From Mycolicibacter heraklionensis (lineage in GTDB: Bacteria > Actinomycetota > Actinomycetes > Mycobacteriales > Mycobacteriaceae): a DNA stretch of 64,000 nucleotides. Both the position numbers and the translations under genes were made by a program. The stretch's first letter is position 1; every line of letters begins with the position of its first letter. The stretch covers positions 930,001 through 994,000 of the forward strand of contig NZ_CP080997.1 in assembly GCF_019645815.1 (NCBI RefSeq), given 5' to 3'. This document shows, piece after piece, positions 26,564 to 35,332 of this stretch. Under the pieces are notes generated by a model that searched no databases, had not been told where the DNA came from, and worked only from the letters and a program-made list of their open reading frames with translations.

Positions 26564-26950
26564 ATGACTGCCGCACCGCCAGGACAGCGAAACGCCGCCA
26601 CCGCCGCGCGAGGGCTCGCCGGGCTGCTGCTGGGCGCCGGGGCAGGACATTTCGTCGTCCCTCAACCGTTCGACGCGATCGTTCCGCCGGAGTTGCCGGG
26701 CAGTGCACGCATGTACACGTATCTGTCGGGAGTCGCCGAGCTGGTCATCGGTGCCCTGCTGTTGTCGCCGCGCACCCGCCGCATGGCCGGGCTGGCCGCT
26801 GCCGCTCTGTTCGTTGCCGTGTACCCGGCGAATATCCACTCGGTCCGGTTGTTCTGGGCCAAACCCTGGTTGCGGGCAGGGGCGATCGCGCGCCTGCCGT
26901 TGCAGATTCCGATGATCATCGCGGCGCTACGGGTGTGGCGCGCCGGTTAG
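26564..26950 (+). CDS. DoxX-like small membrane protein
   Basis: The 128-residue product has four hydrophobic helices. The motifs GAGHFVVPQPFDAIVPPELPG and YPANIHSVRLFWAKPW are typical of the DoxX-like family of uncharacterised membrane proteins. ATG 26564 follows TACGAT by six bases (leaderless). A GTG at 26528 overlaps the stop of the TetR gene and would give a coupled, longer form. Function is unknown. Confidence 0.72.
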   Translation: MTAAPPGQRNAATAARGLAGLLLGAGAGHFVVPQPFDAIVPPELPGSARMYTYLSGVAELVIGALLLSPRTRRMAGLAAAALFVAVYPANIHSVRLFWAKPWLRAGAIARLPLQIPMIIAALRVWRAG

Positions 26951-26983
26951 TCCGCCCGGCAGCGGTGGATTCAGGAGGAATGG

Positions 26984-27613
26984 GTGGCCTACATCAAGGC
27001 GACCGAGCGTGAGGGGCAGATTGTCGCGGCCGCAATGCGCGTACTGCGTGACGTTGGCGTAGCGGGCACGACGTTGCGTGGGGTTGCCGCTGAAGCCGGA
27101 ATCCCACTGGGCACATTGCACTACGTCTTTCCGTCCAAGGACCTGCTGCTGCGTGCGGTGATCGCCGCGGTCATGGACGACGTTGTGGACGCGGTGCGCG
27201 CCGATCTGCAGCTCGACCGGGGGGTGGCCCATGCGCTGCGGCAAGGGGTGACGAACTTCTGGACCACGTTGGTGGAAAGCGACACCGGCCTGCAGATCAT
27301 GCAATACGAGCTGGCCATGTACTCGGTGCGCAGCGAAGGCTCCGGCGGCCTGGCCCAGCTGCAATATGAGCGCTACACCGCGCTCGTCACCGAGTTCTGC
27401 TCCCAAGCCGCGCAGGCGGCGGGGGAGCGCTGCGCCGTCGAATTCGACAGTCTCGGACGGCTCGCGCTTGCCCTGGTGGACGGCCTGATCGTGCAGTACG
27501 TGACAAACCCGGACTCCGAGCGGGCACGACGCGACCTCGACCGCGCCGTGGACATGGTCGTGCGATTCGCCGATCCGCAGCCCGTCGGCAAACGCCCGCG
27601 CCGCACCGGCTGA
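26984..27613 (+). CDS. TetR-family transcriptional regulator
   Basis: The 209-residue TetR protein has an N-terminal DNA-binding domain (about 8-55, TTLRGVAAEAGIPLGTLHYVFPSKDLL) and a helical effector domain. A strong AGGAGG lies five bases before GTG 26984. It ends 72 bases before the flavin amine oxidase gene. The promoter of that gene holds an inverted repeat GTCGGT-TG-ACCGAC, so local repression of the oxidase is the simplest model. Confidence 0.85.
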   Translation: MAYIKATEREGQIVAAAMRVLRDVGVAGTTLRGVAAEAGIPLGTLHYVFPSKDLLLRAVIAAVMDDVVDAVRADLQLDRGVAHALRQGVTNFWTTLVESDTGLQIMQYELAMYSVRSEGSGGLAQLQYERYTALVTEFCSQAAQAAGERCAVEFDSLGRLALALVDGLIVQYVTNPDSERARRDLDRAVDMVVRFADPQPVGKRPRRTG

Positions 27614-27649
27614 GTCCATCGACTACTGCCCGCCGAGCAGCATGAATCC

Positions 27650-27685
27650 TTGACTCGGTCGGTTGACCGACTTAGATTACGGGGC
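27650..27685 (+). promoter_or_regulatory. Promoter and operator of the amine oxidase gene
   Basis: TTGACT (27650-27655) and TAGATT (27673-27678) are separated by 17 bases, a strong housekeeping promoter. The spacer contains GTCGGT TG ACCGAC (27658-27671), a perfect 6-bp inverted repeat. A repressor bound there would block RNA polymerase. The -10 ends seven bases before GTG 27686, so the message is leaderless. Confidence 0.75.
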
Positions 27686-29002
27686 GTGAAGTCAGGCGAC
27701 GGAGCGATGGCCAGCACGGTGGCCGTCGTGGGTGCGGGGATGTCCGGACTGACGGCTGCCCGCGAGCTGCACCGCGCCGGCGTCGACGTGCTCGTTTTGG
27801 AGGCCGCGGACCGGCTCGGCGGACGGGCCATGACCGAGACGAGCGCGTTGGGGTCACGGGTGGACCTCGGCGGTCAGTGGATCGGCCACGATCACCACCG
27901 GCTCAAGGCGCTGGCTTCTGAACTGGGCGCCACGCAGTTTCGAATGCACTCTCGGCCGTTGCCCATCGTGGTCGACGGATCGCGGAGAGTGCGGGCAGCG
28001 GCGCCCTCGATGTTGGCGACCCTTCTCGTGCTCGTCGGCGTCGAAGCCCTGTCTCGCATCGCCAAGACGCAACGGTGGAATGCCACCACGGTGCAGGCCT
28101 GGCTGCGCCGAGTCCCGGGGCGCGCTCGGCGGCTGCTCGAAGTGCTTGCGTACATCTCGTGGACCGCTGACCTTGATCGCTGCTCCATTCACGCGATGGC
28201 GCAGAGCATCCGCCAGCAGGGCGGGCTGCGAACGATGTTGGCGACGGCCGGGGGCGCCCAGGAGTCCTTGGTCGCCGAAGGGATCGGCTCGCTGATCGAG
28301 GGCCTGGCCGCCGAACTCGGTCCCCGAGTGCTCCCGGGGCGCCGGGTCACCTCGATCGTGCAGAGCGGCGATGGCGTCACCATCGGAACGACCGCGGGTG
28401 ACGTCCGTGCCGCGAAAGTCATTGTGACGGTGCCGCCGCCACTCACCGGACGAATCACCTACGAGCCGCCGCTCCCGCCCGGCCGTGCCGCATTGGCGTC
28501 CGATACCTATATGGGTTCGGTGTATAAGGGCGTGGCGGTCTATTCACGCCCGTTCTGGAGGGATCGAGCGGGCGGCGAGTTCCTGGTCCTGGATAAACCC
28601 GGACGCGCGGTGTTCGACACCGGCGCGCCGGGCGGCCCCGGCCATCTGTGCGTGCTGGTGGGGGGACCGGAGGCGCGCGAGCTCGACCGACTGGAGGCCG
28701 CCGAGCGGCGCAACGCGGTGCTCGGTGCGCTGGCCCGCTACGTCGGTCCCGACGTTCTCGAACCGGCGAGCTGGCACGAAAAATCTTGGCACCTCGATGA
28801 ATACGTCGGCGGCGGCTACGTCGCACTGGCGCTGCCCGGGACTACCGACGGTATCCCGCCGATCGAGTGCACCCCGACCGGCGACATTCATTGGGCGGGT
28901 ACCGAGACGGCGCGCGAGCACGCGGGTTACCTCGAGGGCGCCATCGAATCGGGCACCCGGGCGGCCCGTGAGGTGCTCGAGGCGCTGTCGGTCTCCTGGT
29001 GA
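27686..29002 (+). CDS. Flavin-dependent monoamine oxidase family protein
   Basis: The 438-residue FAD enzyme has the dinucleotide motif VVGAGMSGLTAARELHRAG, then DRLGGRAMTE and DLGGQWIG. It ends with the C-terminal FAD motif IHWAGTETAREHAGYLEGAIESG. This is the pattern of flavin amine oxidases (MAO/polyamine oxidase type), which oxidise amines to imines and produce hydrogen peroxide. The substrate is unknown. The start is GTG 27686, set by the promoter; an in-frame codon at 27650 lies inside the -35. The neighbouring TetR gene is the probable regulator. Confidence 0.87.
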   Translation: MKSGDGAMASTVAVVGAGMSGLTAARELHRAGVDVLVLEAADRLGGRAMTETSALGSRVDLGGQWIGHDHHRLKALASELGATQFRMHSRPLPIVVDGSRRVRAAAPSMLATLLVLVGVEALSRIAKTQRWNATTVQAWLRRVPGRARRLLEVLAYISWTADLDRCSIHAMAQSIRQQGGLRTMLATAGGAQESLVAEGIGSLIEGLAAELGPRVLPGRRVTSIVQSGDGVTIGTTAGDVRAAKVIVTVPPPLTGRITYEPPLPPGRAALASDTYMGSVYKGVAVYSRPFWRDRAGGEFLVLDKPGRAVFDTGAPGGPGHLCVLVGGPEARELDRLEAAERRNAVLGALARYVGPDVLEPASWHEKSWHLDEYVGGGYVALALPGTTDGIPPIECTPTGDIHWAGTETAREHAGYLEGAIESGTRAAREVLEALSVSW

Positions 29003-29014
29003 AGCACGGCGCGG

Positions 29015-29275
29015 TCAGGCCTGGCGTTGTCCGTAGCGGCGGCGGAATTTCTCGACCTGCCCGGCGGAGTCGACGATTCGGCTGTTTCCGGTCCAGAACG
29101 GATGTGACGCCGCGCTGATCTCTACGATCACCAGCGGGTAGCTGCGAGGGCCCGCCGGGGTGGGCCACTCGATGGTGCGGTCGCTGGTCACGGTGGAACG
29201 GGTCAGGAACGTCTGGCCGGTGGTGGCGTCCTGGAAGACGACGGGGTGGTAGTCGGGGTGGATGCCGGGTTTCAT
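29015..29275 (-). CDS. rpmE2: Ribosomal protein L31 type B (zinc-free)
   Basis: The 86-residue protein matches type B L31 ([16 protein letters not shown], then SHPFWTG and RKF-like end). It lacks the CxxC pairs that bind zinc in type A L31. It can replace the zinc form on the ribosome during zinc starvation and so free zinc. Its ATG overlaps the stop of the CobW-like gene (ATGA). It therefore belongs to the minus-strand zinc-responsive operon. Confidence 0.92.
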   Translation of the reverse strand: MKPGIHPDYHPVVFQDATTGQTFLTRSTVTSDRTIEWPTPAGPRSYPLVIVEISAASHPFWTGNSRIVDSAGQVEKFRRRYGQRQA

Positions 29276-30462
29276 CGTTGGTCTCCGTCTCGGGTGCGGT
29301 ACGGGGAAATATCTGCTGTGGCAGTTGGGGTCTCGTCGCACGGTTCCTGGTGGTGGTCGCCGAACGGGTCGGGGTAGCCGGCCCACTGATGCGTGCTGCG
29401 TAACTCGTCGTCGGTGAGCAGAGCATCCGACAGGGCTTCGCGGATCTGCTCGGGTCGGGCGCCGCAGACCAGAACCACCAGCGAGGTGTGCCGGTCTCCG
29501 TAGCGGTGGTCCCAGATCAGATCCGCGAACGCGTGCCGCTCCGGGGACACGCGGGCGGCCTCCTCCGCTGTCATCGCGGCCAGCCACTTGCCCACCGCGC
29601 AGGTGTGCAGCCCGCCACCCGCGGACTCCAGCCAGATCGCCCGCTCGCCCCGGTTGGCCAGCCACAGCCGCCCGCGTGCCCGGATCACCCCGTCGAGTAG
29701 CGCATCGAGGGCCGCGTGCAGGCGTTGCGGATGAAACGGTCGGCGGGCGTGGAATTCGATCAGCTCAACCGGGCCCTCGGGCCGCAGCGGCGGTTGACCG
29801 GCCAGCAGCGGGGCGTGTGGATCATCGGCTCGACCGCGGCGCGCGCCGTCGTCGAGGTGGGTCAGTGCCTGTTCAAGGCGATCGGTTCCGGCGGTGATGC
29901 GTGCCAGCGGAGCCAACCGGCGCAGTACCGCCAGAGCCGTCGGGTCTGGGGCGTAAACCACCAGGGCGTCGGCGGATTCGGCCTGGCCGACCACCACCTG
30001 GGCGATGGTGCGGCCGTCGTCGAGTTCGTCGTCGCCGAGTGCTTGGGGCAGCCACGCGGTGGCATCCAGGCAGGTGACGACCGCGGCGACCGCCACATCT
30101 CGACCGGCCGGTCCATCGATGTATCCCGGTCCCACGCGGACCCGCACGTTGCGGATCGCCCAGCAGATGGGCTGCGGCTCCAGCCAATTGGGCAGCTGAA
30201 CGACGATGCGTTCAACGCCGGCCCGCCGGTGCAGTCGGCGCAACAGGACCAGCAGGTCGTTGCGCAGGGTGCAGGACACGCAGCCGTGCGCCAGCTCCAG
30301 GGCCAACGTCGTGGCAACCGCTGTCGTGCTGGTGGTTTCCCGCACCACCACGTGACCGTCCAGGCCGTAGGCGACGGTCACCGTGCCCGCCTTGGCCTGC
30401 AAGGCTTTGGTCGCTGCGTCGGTGCCGTACTGCCCGGCCACCAGGATCACCGGAGTCCGCAT
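29272..30462 (-). CDS. CobW-like protein, Rv0106 type (putative Mrf homologue)
   Basis: The 396 residues align with M. tuberculosis Rv0106 from [11 protein letters not shown] onward. The COG0523/CobW frame is present, with [12 protein letters not shown] in place of the usual CxCC metal motif and a CobW C-terminal domain ([13 protein letters not shown]). The P-loop GxxGxGKT is not conserved ([12 protein letters not shown]), so GTPase activity is doubtful. In M. smegmatis the homologue in the zinc-free ribosomal protein locus is reported, as I recall, as Mrf, which recruits hibernation factor MPY to ribosomes in low zinc. AGGAGG sits very close to the two ATG codons (30465, 30462). A Zur box lies just upstream. 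Confidence 0.85.
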   Translation of the reverse strand: MRTPVILVAGQYGTDAATKALQAKAGTVTVAYGLDGHVVVRETTSTTAVATTLALELAHGCVSCTLRNDLLVLLRRLHRRAGVERIVVQLPNWLEPQPICWAIRNVRVRVGPGYIDGPAGRDVAVAAVVTCLDATAWLPQALGDDELDDGRTIAQVVVGQAESADALVVYAPDPTALAVLRRLAPLARITAGTDRLEQALTHLDDGARRGRADDPHAPLLAGQPPLRPEGPVELIEFHARRPFHPQRLHAALDALLDGVIRARGRLWLANRGERAIWLESAGGGLHTCAVGKWLAAMTAEEAARVSPERHAFADLIWDHRYGDRHTSLVVLVCGARPEQIREALSDALLTDDELRSTHQWAGYPDPFGDHHQEPCDETPTATADISPYRTRDGDQR

Positions 30463-30473
30463 CATCCTCCTGT

Positions 30474-30488
30474 TGAAAATCATTGTCA
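30474..30488. promoter_or_regulatory. Zur box 1 (minus-strand operon)
   Basis: TGAAAAT C ATTGTCA is a 7+1+7 near-palindrome (6 of 7 positions pair) close to the mycobacterial Zur consensus TGAAAATNATTTTCA. It lies in the 5' leader of the CobW-like gene, just downstream of a TATCGT -10 (30508-30503). Zur with zinc would repress the operon. Confidence 0.75.
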
Positions 30489-30501
30489 TTAAGACCGTCC
30501 C

Positions 30502-30508
30502 TACGATA
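30502..30508. promoter_or_regulatory. Shared divergent -10 element TACGATA
   Basis: TACGAT on the plus strand and TATCGT on the minus strand occupy the same seven bases, lying between the two Zur boxes. Both fit TANNNT, so one site could serve the CobW-like operon and the ribosomal protein operon. Start sites are inferred. Confidence 0.45.
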
Positions 30509-30528
30509 GCCTCCAGCGCGTCGCTTGT

Positions 30529-30543
30529 CGACAATCATTGTCA
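30529..30543. promoter_or_regulatory. Zur box 2 (ribosomal protein operon)
   Basis: CGACAAT C ATTGTCA has perfect GACAAT/ATTGTC arms around a central C. It shares ATCATTGTCA with box 1. It lies 23 bases before the rpmB2 start and should mediate zinc-dependent repression of the four-gene operon. Confidence 0.78.
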
Positions 30544-30566
30544 ATAAGGGTTGAAGGAGAGCTCCG

Positions 30567-30803
30567 TTGTCTGCACGCTGCCAAGTCACCGGCCGGGTGC
30601 CCGGATTCGGGAATGCGGTGTCGCACTCGCATCGCCGCACCCGTCGTCGCTGGTCGCCGAACATCCAGGTCAGGACCTACTACCTGCCCTCGCAAGACCG
30701 CCGGATCCGGCTACGGGTCAGCGCGAAGGGCATCAAGGTCATCGACCGGGACGGCATCGAGGCCGTGGTGGCCCGGTTGCGGCGCGAAGGGCAGCGGATC
30801 TGA
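30567..30803 (+). CDS. rpmB2: Ribosomal protein L28, zinc-free paralogue
   Basis: The 78-residue L28 has the family motif [28 protein letters not shown]. It has a single cysteine at residue 5 instead of the paired CxxC motifs of zinc-binding L28. The start is TTG 30567 with AGGAG seven bases upstream. It is first in a four-gene operon under Zur box 2. Its stop overlaps the next ATG (TGATG). Confidence 0.93.
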   Translation: MSARCQVTGRVPGFGNAVSHSHRRTRRRWSPNIQVRTYYLPSQDRRIRLRVSAKGIKVIDRDGIEAVVARLRREGQRI

Positions 30804-30967
30804 TGGCGCGCACCGACATTCGTCCCATCGTCAAACTGCGCTCCACCGCGGGCACCGGCTACACCTACGTCACCCGCAAGAACCGGCGCAACGACCCCGA
30901 CCGCCTGGTGCTGCGCAAGTACGACCCCGTGGTCCGTCGCCATGTCGACTTTCGGGAGGAGCGCTGA
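30803..30967 (+). CDS. rpmG: Ribosomal protein L33, zinc-free paralogue
   Basis: The 54-residue L33 has [21 protein letters not shown] and ends RHVDFREER. The CxxC pairs that hold zinc in the standard form are absent. It overlaps rpmB2 by one base and precedes rpsN2 by three bases, so it is translated as part of a tightly coupled operon for low-zinc ribosomes. Confidence 0.93.
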   Translation: MARTDIRPIVKLRSTAGTGYTYVTRKNRRNDPDRLVLRKYDPVVRRHVDFREER

Positions 30968-30970
30968 GCA

Positions 30971-31276
30971 ATGGCCAAGAAATCCAAGATCGTGAAGAAC
31001 GAGCAGCGCCGGGTGTTGGTGGCCCGCTACGCCGAGCGACGCGCTGAGCTCAAGGAGATCATTCGTTCGACGGCGAGCAGCCCGCAGCAGCGACTGGCCG
31101 CCCAGCGCGAGCTGGCGCGCCACCCGCGCGATGCCAGCCCGGTCCGGCTGCGCAACCGAGACAGCGCCGACGGGCGCCCCCGCGGCTACCTGCGCAAGTT
31201 CGGACTCTCGCGCGTGCGCGTGCGTCAACTCGCGCACGAGGGCCACCTGCCTGGCGTCCGGAAGGCGAGTTGGTAG
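30971..31276 (+). CDS. rpsN2: Ribosomal protein S14, zinc-free long form
   Basis: The 101-residue S14 has the long-form pattern [13 protein letters not shown] and a C-terminal [28 protein letters not shown]. The CxxC motifs of the short zinc form are missing. It stands between L33 and S18 with almost no spacing. In mycobacteria this paralogue (Rv2056c type) is made when zinc is scarce. Confidence 0.94.
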   Translation: MAKKSKIVKNEQRRVLVARYAERRAELKEIIRSTASSPQQRLAAQRELARHPRDASPVRLRNRDSADGRPRGYLRKFGLSRVRVRQLAHEGHLPGVRKASW

Positions 31277-31543
31277 ATGGCGATCAAAACCAAAGATTCG
31301 CGGCGTGTTTCACGGAGCGCGCCTAGGTCGGCGAAGCCGAACCTGCTCGCCAAACTGGGCCTGACGGTCGTCGACTACAAAGACACCGCCACGCTGCGCA
31401 TCTTCATCTCTCCGCGCGGCAAGATCCGCTCACGTGCCGTCACCGGCCTCACCGTTCGTCAACAACGCCAGGTCGCCTGCGCCATCAAGAACGCCCGGGA
31501 AATGGCGTTGCTGCCGTATCCGGGGCCCACGGTCGAGGGCTGA
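31277..31543 (+). CDS. rpsR2: Ribosomal protein S18, zinc-free paralogue
   Basis: The 88-residue S18 has [37 protein letters not shown] in the usual S18 order and no cysteine cluster in the N-terminal region. Its ATG follows the rpsN2 stop with no gap. It ends the operon. The convergent mmpL gene stops 17 bases later, with no clear terminator hairpin between. Confidence 0.93.
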   Translation: MAIKTKDSRRVSRSAPRSAKPNLLAKLGLTVVDYKDTATLRIFISPRGKIRSRAVTGLTVRQQRQVACAIKNAREMALLPYPGPTVEG

Positions 31544-31560
31544 CGACGCACCGAGCCGGA

Positions 31561-34386
31561 TCACGCCGGTAGCTGTTTGGTGGGTCGGTCGTGCACCACG
31601 ATCGGCCACCAGAACCAGCGACCGGCCAGGGTTGCGACGGCTGGGATGACCAGGGACCGGATGAGCAGCGTATCCAGCAACAGTCCCAGGCCGACAGCAG
31701 TGCCGGTCTGGGCGATGTTGTGCGCATAGCCGGCCAGCATGGCGAACATGGTGAACCCGAACACCAACCCGGCGGTGGTGACCACCCCGCCGGTGTTGAC
31801 CATGGCGCGGATGATGCCGGTCTTGATGCCGGCCCCGATCTCCACTTTGAACCGGGCGACCAGCAGCATGTTGTAGTCGGCGCCCACCGCGACCAGAAAC
31901 ACGAAGGAGACCGGGGCCACCGACCAGTGCAGCGGGTTGCCGATGAGGTCCTGCCAGACGAAAGCGGTCAAACCCAGTGCCGCCAGATAGGACAGGGCCA
32001 CGGTTCCGATCACCGCGATCGCCGCGACCAGACTGCGGAGCAGGATCAGGATCACGCAGAACACGAACGCGAACGCGGCTACCGCACTGGTGATGAAGTC
32101 TTCCCGCGCGAAGGCCTCGATATTGAGCAGGGTGCCCCCGGGGCCACCGAGGCTTACCGTGCTGCCGGCCAGCGATGTGCCTTTGATCGCTTGCAGTGCG
32201 GTCGGGATGACGTTGGCGCTGACATCCATCGCTTCGCGGCTGAACCCCTCCATCTCGGGGGTGACGACCATGCGAGTCATCATGCCGTCGGGGGAGAAGA
32301 AGTAGGGCATAGCGTTCTTGAACAGCGGATTGTCGAAGGCCTGACTGGGCAGGAAGAACGAACCGTTGGGGTCGCCGCCGGAAAAGCTTTGGCTGAGTTC
32401 CTCGGTGAACGTGGTGATTTCGGCGATCTGGGGAACCAACGTCTGCAGGGTGGCGCGCACCGGTTCGGTCGCGGCATTGACCTGGGCTGCGAAGCCTTTC
32501 AGGCTGTCGAGCTGTGCGGACAGCTCGGGCAGGGTGCGGGCGACGGCGTGGGTTCCGCCGGCCAGTCGGTCCACCAGTCCGTCGAAACGATGAAGGTCTT
32601 CGAAGAGCGAGAAGCTGGTGAGTGCCGCCCGGCACGGTTCATTGTCCCGGCAGTTGGGGATGGAATCGATGAACACGCGGGCGGGCGCGGCGGCGTCGCG
32701 CAGCGAATCCATCTTCGTCACGACGCCGCTCAGGGCGGCCTGGAGTTCGGTTGCGCTGCCGTTGATCTCATCGCTGCCGGCGCGCCCGCTGTGCAGGGCC
32801 TGCTCAATCCCGGCGATGGTGAGCTGGAGTCGTCCCACCTCGCCGTTGAGGATCAGCAGGTCATCGGCGCGTTGGCTGAGCACATCGGTCATCTGCGTCA
32901 GTCGTTGACCGAGGTAGCCGGCCTGGGAGGTCAGCGTGCCCTGCTGCAGCGGCGCGCCCAGCGGGCGGGTGATGCCTTGAACGTTGGAGATTCCGGGAAT
33001 CGCCAGCACCGCGTTGGCCAGTTTGGCCAGGGCGATCATGTCCGCCGGATTGCGCATGTCGTGATCGGCTTCGACCAGGAAGACGCTGGGAGACATGATG
33101 TTGGGCGGAAGGTGGCGGTCGGCCGCGGCGATGCCCAGGTTGGCCGGTGAGTTGCTGGGCTGGGCGATGCGTTCGTTGTAGCTGGGATGAAACGTCGGCA
33201 GCACGAGCAGGGCCAGGCTCAGCACCGCCAGCGAGCCCACCAGGACCGGGCCCGGCCAGCGCACCACGTAGGTGGCGATCCGCCGCCAGCGACGCAGCGA
33301 CTTTCGATCGCGGCCTCTGTGCGGCTCGAAGAACCCCAACCGGCTGCCGACCGCGAGGATGGCCGGCCCCAGCGTCAGTGCCGCGGCGAGGGTGATGACG
33401 ACCGCGATGGTGCACGGCAACCCGGAGGTGCTGAAGATCGCCAGTCGGGTGAATGTCATGCATGCGGTTGCCCCGGCGATGGTCAGGCCCGAGGCGATGA
33501 TGATGTGTTGCACACCGCGTAGCGCCGCGTAGTACGCGGAGGTCGGGTCGGCCCCGGCCCGGCGTGCCTCTTGGTAGCGGCCCAACAGAAAGATGCCGTA
33601 GTCGATTCCGGCTCCCAGGACCATGACTGCCATCAGTGCTGAGGCGAAGATGGAGACGCCGATGACGTGGTGGCTGCCCAGCAGCGCGACCACCGGCCGG
33701 CCGACGCCGAGTCCGGCTCCGGCGACCAGCATCGGCATCGCCACCGTGACCGGTGAGCGGTAGACCCAGAACAGAATCGCGCCGACGAGTGCGCCGCAGG
33801 CGATCAGCAGCAGCAGGATCGAGTCGTTGATCGACACCAATTCGTCGTTGACGACCGCTGACGGACCGGTCAGGTGTGCGGTGATCCCCGCAGGGGGCTC
33901 GGTGGCGGCGATGATGTCGCGAACGGCCTGGGTTGAGGACATCGCCAGGGCGGTGCCCATGTTGCCGCTCAGATTGAGCAAGACGTAGGCGGCATGGCCG
34001 TCGGCGCTCTCGTTCGCCGAGGCGAACTGGGGATCGGACCAGAGGTCCATTGCCGAGTTGACGTGCGCGGTGTCGGCGGTGATCCGATCCAGCAATGTCG
34101 AGTAGTAGCGGTGGGCGTCGGGGCCCAGGGGTTCGTCGCCTTCGAGCAACAGGTAGACGAAGTTGTTGGTGCCGGCGCCGCCGAAGTGGTCGCCCAGCTT
34201 CACGATGGCCTGCACCGACGCGGCGTCGTCGGGCAGAAACGATTTCGCGTGCTCGGTGATGACCGTTTCCAATTGCGGGACGGCGAGATTGAGCGCGCCG
34301 GCGGCGCCCACCCACAGCACGATGATGGGCAGTGCGAACCGATAGAGCAGCCGGGCGATCAGGGGCCGGCTGTCCGGCGCCCTCAT
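31561..34386 (-). CDS. MmpL-family RND lipid/siderophore exporter
   Basis: The 941-residue protein has the MmpL layout: one N-terminal helix, a periplasmic porter domain (about 50-190), a helix bundle with GAGIDYGIFLLGRYQEA, a long coiled second periplasmic region, and a last helix bundle with AVGADYNMLLVARFK. The paired Asp-Tyr motifs are the proton-relay positions of MmpL transporters. The long loop with few Trp residues fits the MmpL4/5-type group that works with MmpS. ATG 34386 overlaps the mmpS stop (ATGA); ATG 34404 is an alternative. The cargo is unknown. The third gene of this operon is a deazaflavin enzyme, which may modify the cargo. Confidence 0.9.
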   Translation of the reverse strand: MRAPDSRPLIARLLYRFALPIIVLWVGAAGALNLAVPQLETVITEHAKSFLPDDAASVQAIVKLGDHFGGAGTNNFVYLLLEGDEPLGPDAHRYYSTLLDRITADTAHVNSAMDLWSDPQFASANESADGHAAYVLLNLSGNMGTALAMSSTQAVRDIIAATEPPAGITAHLTGPSAVVNDELVSINDSILLLLIACGALVGAILFWVYRSPVTVAMPMLVAGAGLGVGRPVVALLGSHHVIGVSIFASALMAVMVLGAGIDYGIFLLGRYQEARRAGADPTSAYYAALRGVQHIIIASGLTIAGATACMTFTRLAIFSTSGLPCTIAVVITLAAALTLGPAILAVGSRLGFFEPHRGRDRKSLRRWRRIATYVVRWPGPVLVGSLAVLSLALLVLPTFHPSYNERIAQPSNSPANLGIAAADRHLPPNIMSPSVFLVEADHDMRNPADMIALAKLANAVLAIPGISNVQGITRPLGAPLQQGTLTSQAGYLGQRLTQMTDVLSQRADDLLILNGEVGRLQLTIAGIEQALHSGRAGSDEINGSATELQAALSGVVTKMDSLRDAAAPARVFIDSIPNCRDNEPCRAALTSFSLFEDLHRFDGLVDRLAGGTHAVARTLPELSAQLDSLKGFAAQVNAATEPVRATLQTLVPQIAEITTFTEELSQSFSGGDPNGSFFLPSQAFDNPLFKNAMPYFFSPDGMMTRMVVTPEMEGFSREAMDVSANVIPTALQAIKGTSLAGSTVSLGGPGGTLLNIEAFAREDFITSAVAAFAFVFCVILILLRSLVAAIAVIGTVALSYLAALGLTAFVWQDLIGNPLHWSVAPVSFVFLVAVGADYNMLLVARFKVEIGAGIKTGIIRAMVNTGGVVTTAGLVFGFTMFAMLAGYAHNIAQTGTAVGLGLLLDTLLIRSLVIPAVATLAGRWFWWPIVVHDRPTKQLPA

Positions 34387-34790
34387 GCGACCGGGTCCTT
34401 GCATGCCACCGCTGACGACATGGACGATTGCTCATCGCGTACCTGCCCGTCGATGACGACACGACAGGACAACGGCTCGTTCTCGGATTGCGCCATCACC
34501 CCGGTGGGCACGGTGATGCGCTGGGTGCGCAGGGTGGTCTGCCAGGGCAGGGTCGCCGATACCTGGCGCACCGAGCCGTCGACGTCGAGATAGGACGCGA
34601 ATACCGGGGTGCCTGCCGGACCGTCCACGCGGTATTCGACGACCTTCTCTTTGAGTCGGCCGACCGCCGGAGGGCGCGGCGAGTGGCCGACCGCCGGGTC
34701 GGGGATGTCGCTGAGCCTCAGATGGGCGATGAACACCCCGGTGGCGCCCAGCGTTGCTGCCACGACCAGATACACCCAGGCGGAACGCAT
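34383..34790 (-). CDS. MmpS-family accessory protein
   Basis: The 135-residue protein has one N-terminal membrane helix and a periplasmic beta domain with VEYRVDGPAGTPVFASYLDVDG, LPWQTT and LSCRVVIDGQV, the MmpS hallmarks. It acts with the MmpL encoded next. ATG 34790 follows the stop of the deazaflavin gene by one base; ATG 34805 overlaps that gene by 14 bases and adds five residues. Confidence 0.88.
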   Translation of the reverse strand: MRSAWVYLVVAATLGATGVFIAHLRLSDIPDPAVGHSPRPPAVGRLKEKVVEYRVDGPAGTPVFASYLDVDGSVRQVSATLPWQTTLRTQRITVPTGVMAQSENEPLSCRVVIDGQVRDEQSSMSSAVACKDPVA

Positions 34791-34791
34791 C

Positions 34792-35244
34792 TCACACGGC
34801 ACCATCGGTGAAGGTGATGCGCACGGAGACCGGCGTGCTCGCCAGCGCGCGAAACGTGGCCACCGCCAGGCCTGCGAAGGCGGGCCGGGACGCGAAGGTG
34901 CGTGCGCGGGCCGTCACGTCGTCGTCGGGTTGGAACCGTGCGAGTCCGCTGCGCCATTGCGAGCCCTGGCGTATGCGGACTTGTGGATTGGCGGTGATGT
35001 TGGCGCCCCACCCCGAGCGTGACCCGTGCTGGGAGATCACCCAGGCGCCGCTGGCGTCGAAACAGGCGGCGACCGGAACGTGCCGCGTCTTTCCTGTCTT
35101 GCGGCCGATGGTCTGTAGTTCGGTGGCCAGTGTGGTCCTGATGCCCAGGCGGGCCAGCGCCGATACCAGGGGGTTGGCGATGTAGCGCCCCACTCGTCGT
35201 TCGGTGCGGAACTTGCGTAGGGCTTGCTCGTCACTTCGTGTCAT
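34792..35244 (-). CDS. Deazaflavin (F420)-dependent nitroreductase-family protein
   Basis: The 150-residue protein belongs to the Ddn/FDOR split-barrel group, shown by IGRKTGKTRHVPV, HGSRSGWGANITANPQVRI and the basic-rich end. Such enzymes use F420H2 to reduce quinones or other substrates. It heads the operon with mmpS and mmpL, with no gap to mmpS. That order suggests it prepares or protects a lipid that the MmpL exports (inference). ATG 35244 has GGGGA upstream; the longer frame to 35304 runs into the operator region. Confidence 0.83.
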   Translation of the reverse strand: MTRSDEQALRKFRTERRVGRYIANPLVSALARLGIRTTLATELQTIGRKTGKTRHVPVAACFDASGAWVISQHGSRSGWGANITANPQVRIRQGSQWRSGLARFQPDDDVTARARTFASRPAFAGLAVATFRALASTPVSVRITFTDGAV

Positions 35245-35296
35245 GGCTTGTTCCCCATCCCCTGCGCCGATCGAAGAATCAGTCCGGCGACCGCGG

Positions 35297-35312
35297 TATA
35301 CCAATTGGTCTA
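35297..35312. promoter_or_regulatory. TetR operator copy 1 (deazaflavin-mmpS-mmpL side)
   Basis: TATACCAATTGGTCTA is a near-perfect 16-bp palindrome in the divergent promoter. It lies 36 bp centre to centre from a second copy in inverted orientation, which it matches at 13 of 16 positions. Confidence 0.7.
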
Positions 35313-35332
35313 CTTGTGTGCTGCGAGGCTAG

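Noticed and set aside
31591..33150. 519-codon open frame opposite mmpL
   Set aside because: Antisense shadow of an MmpL gene with intact family motifs.
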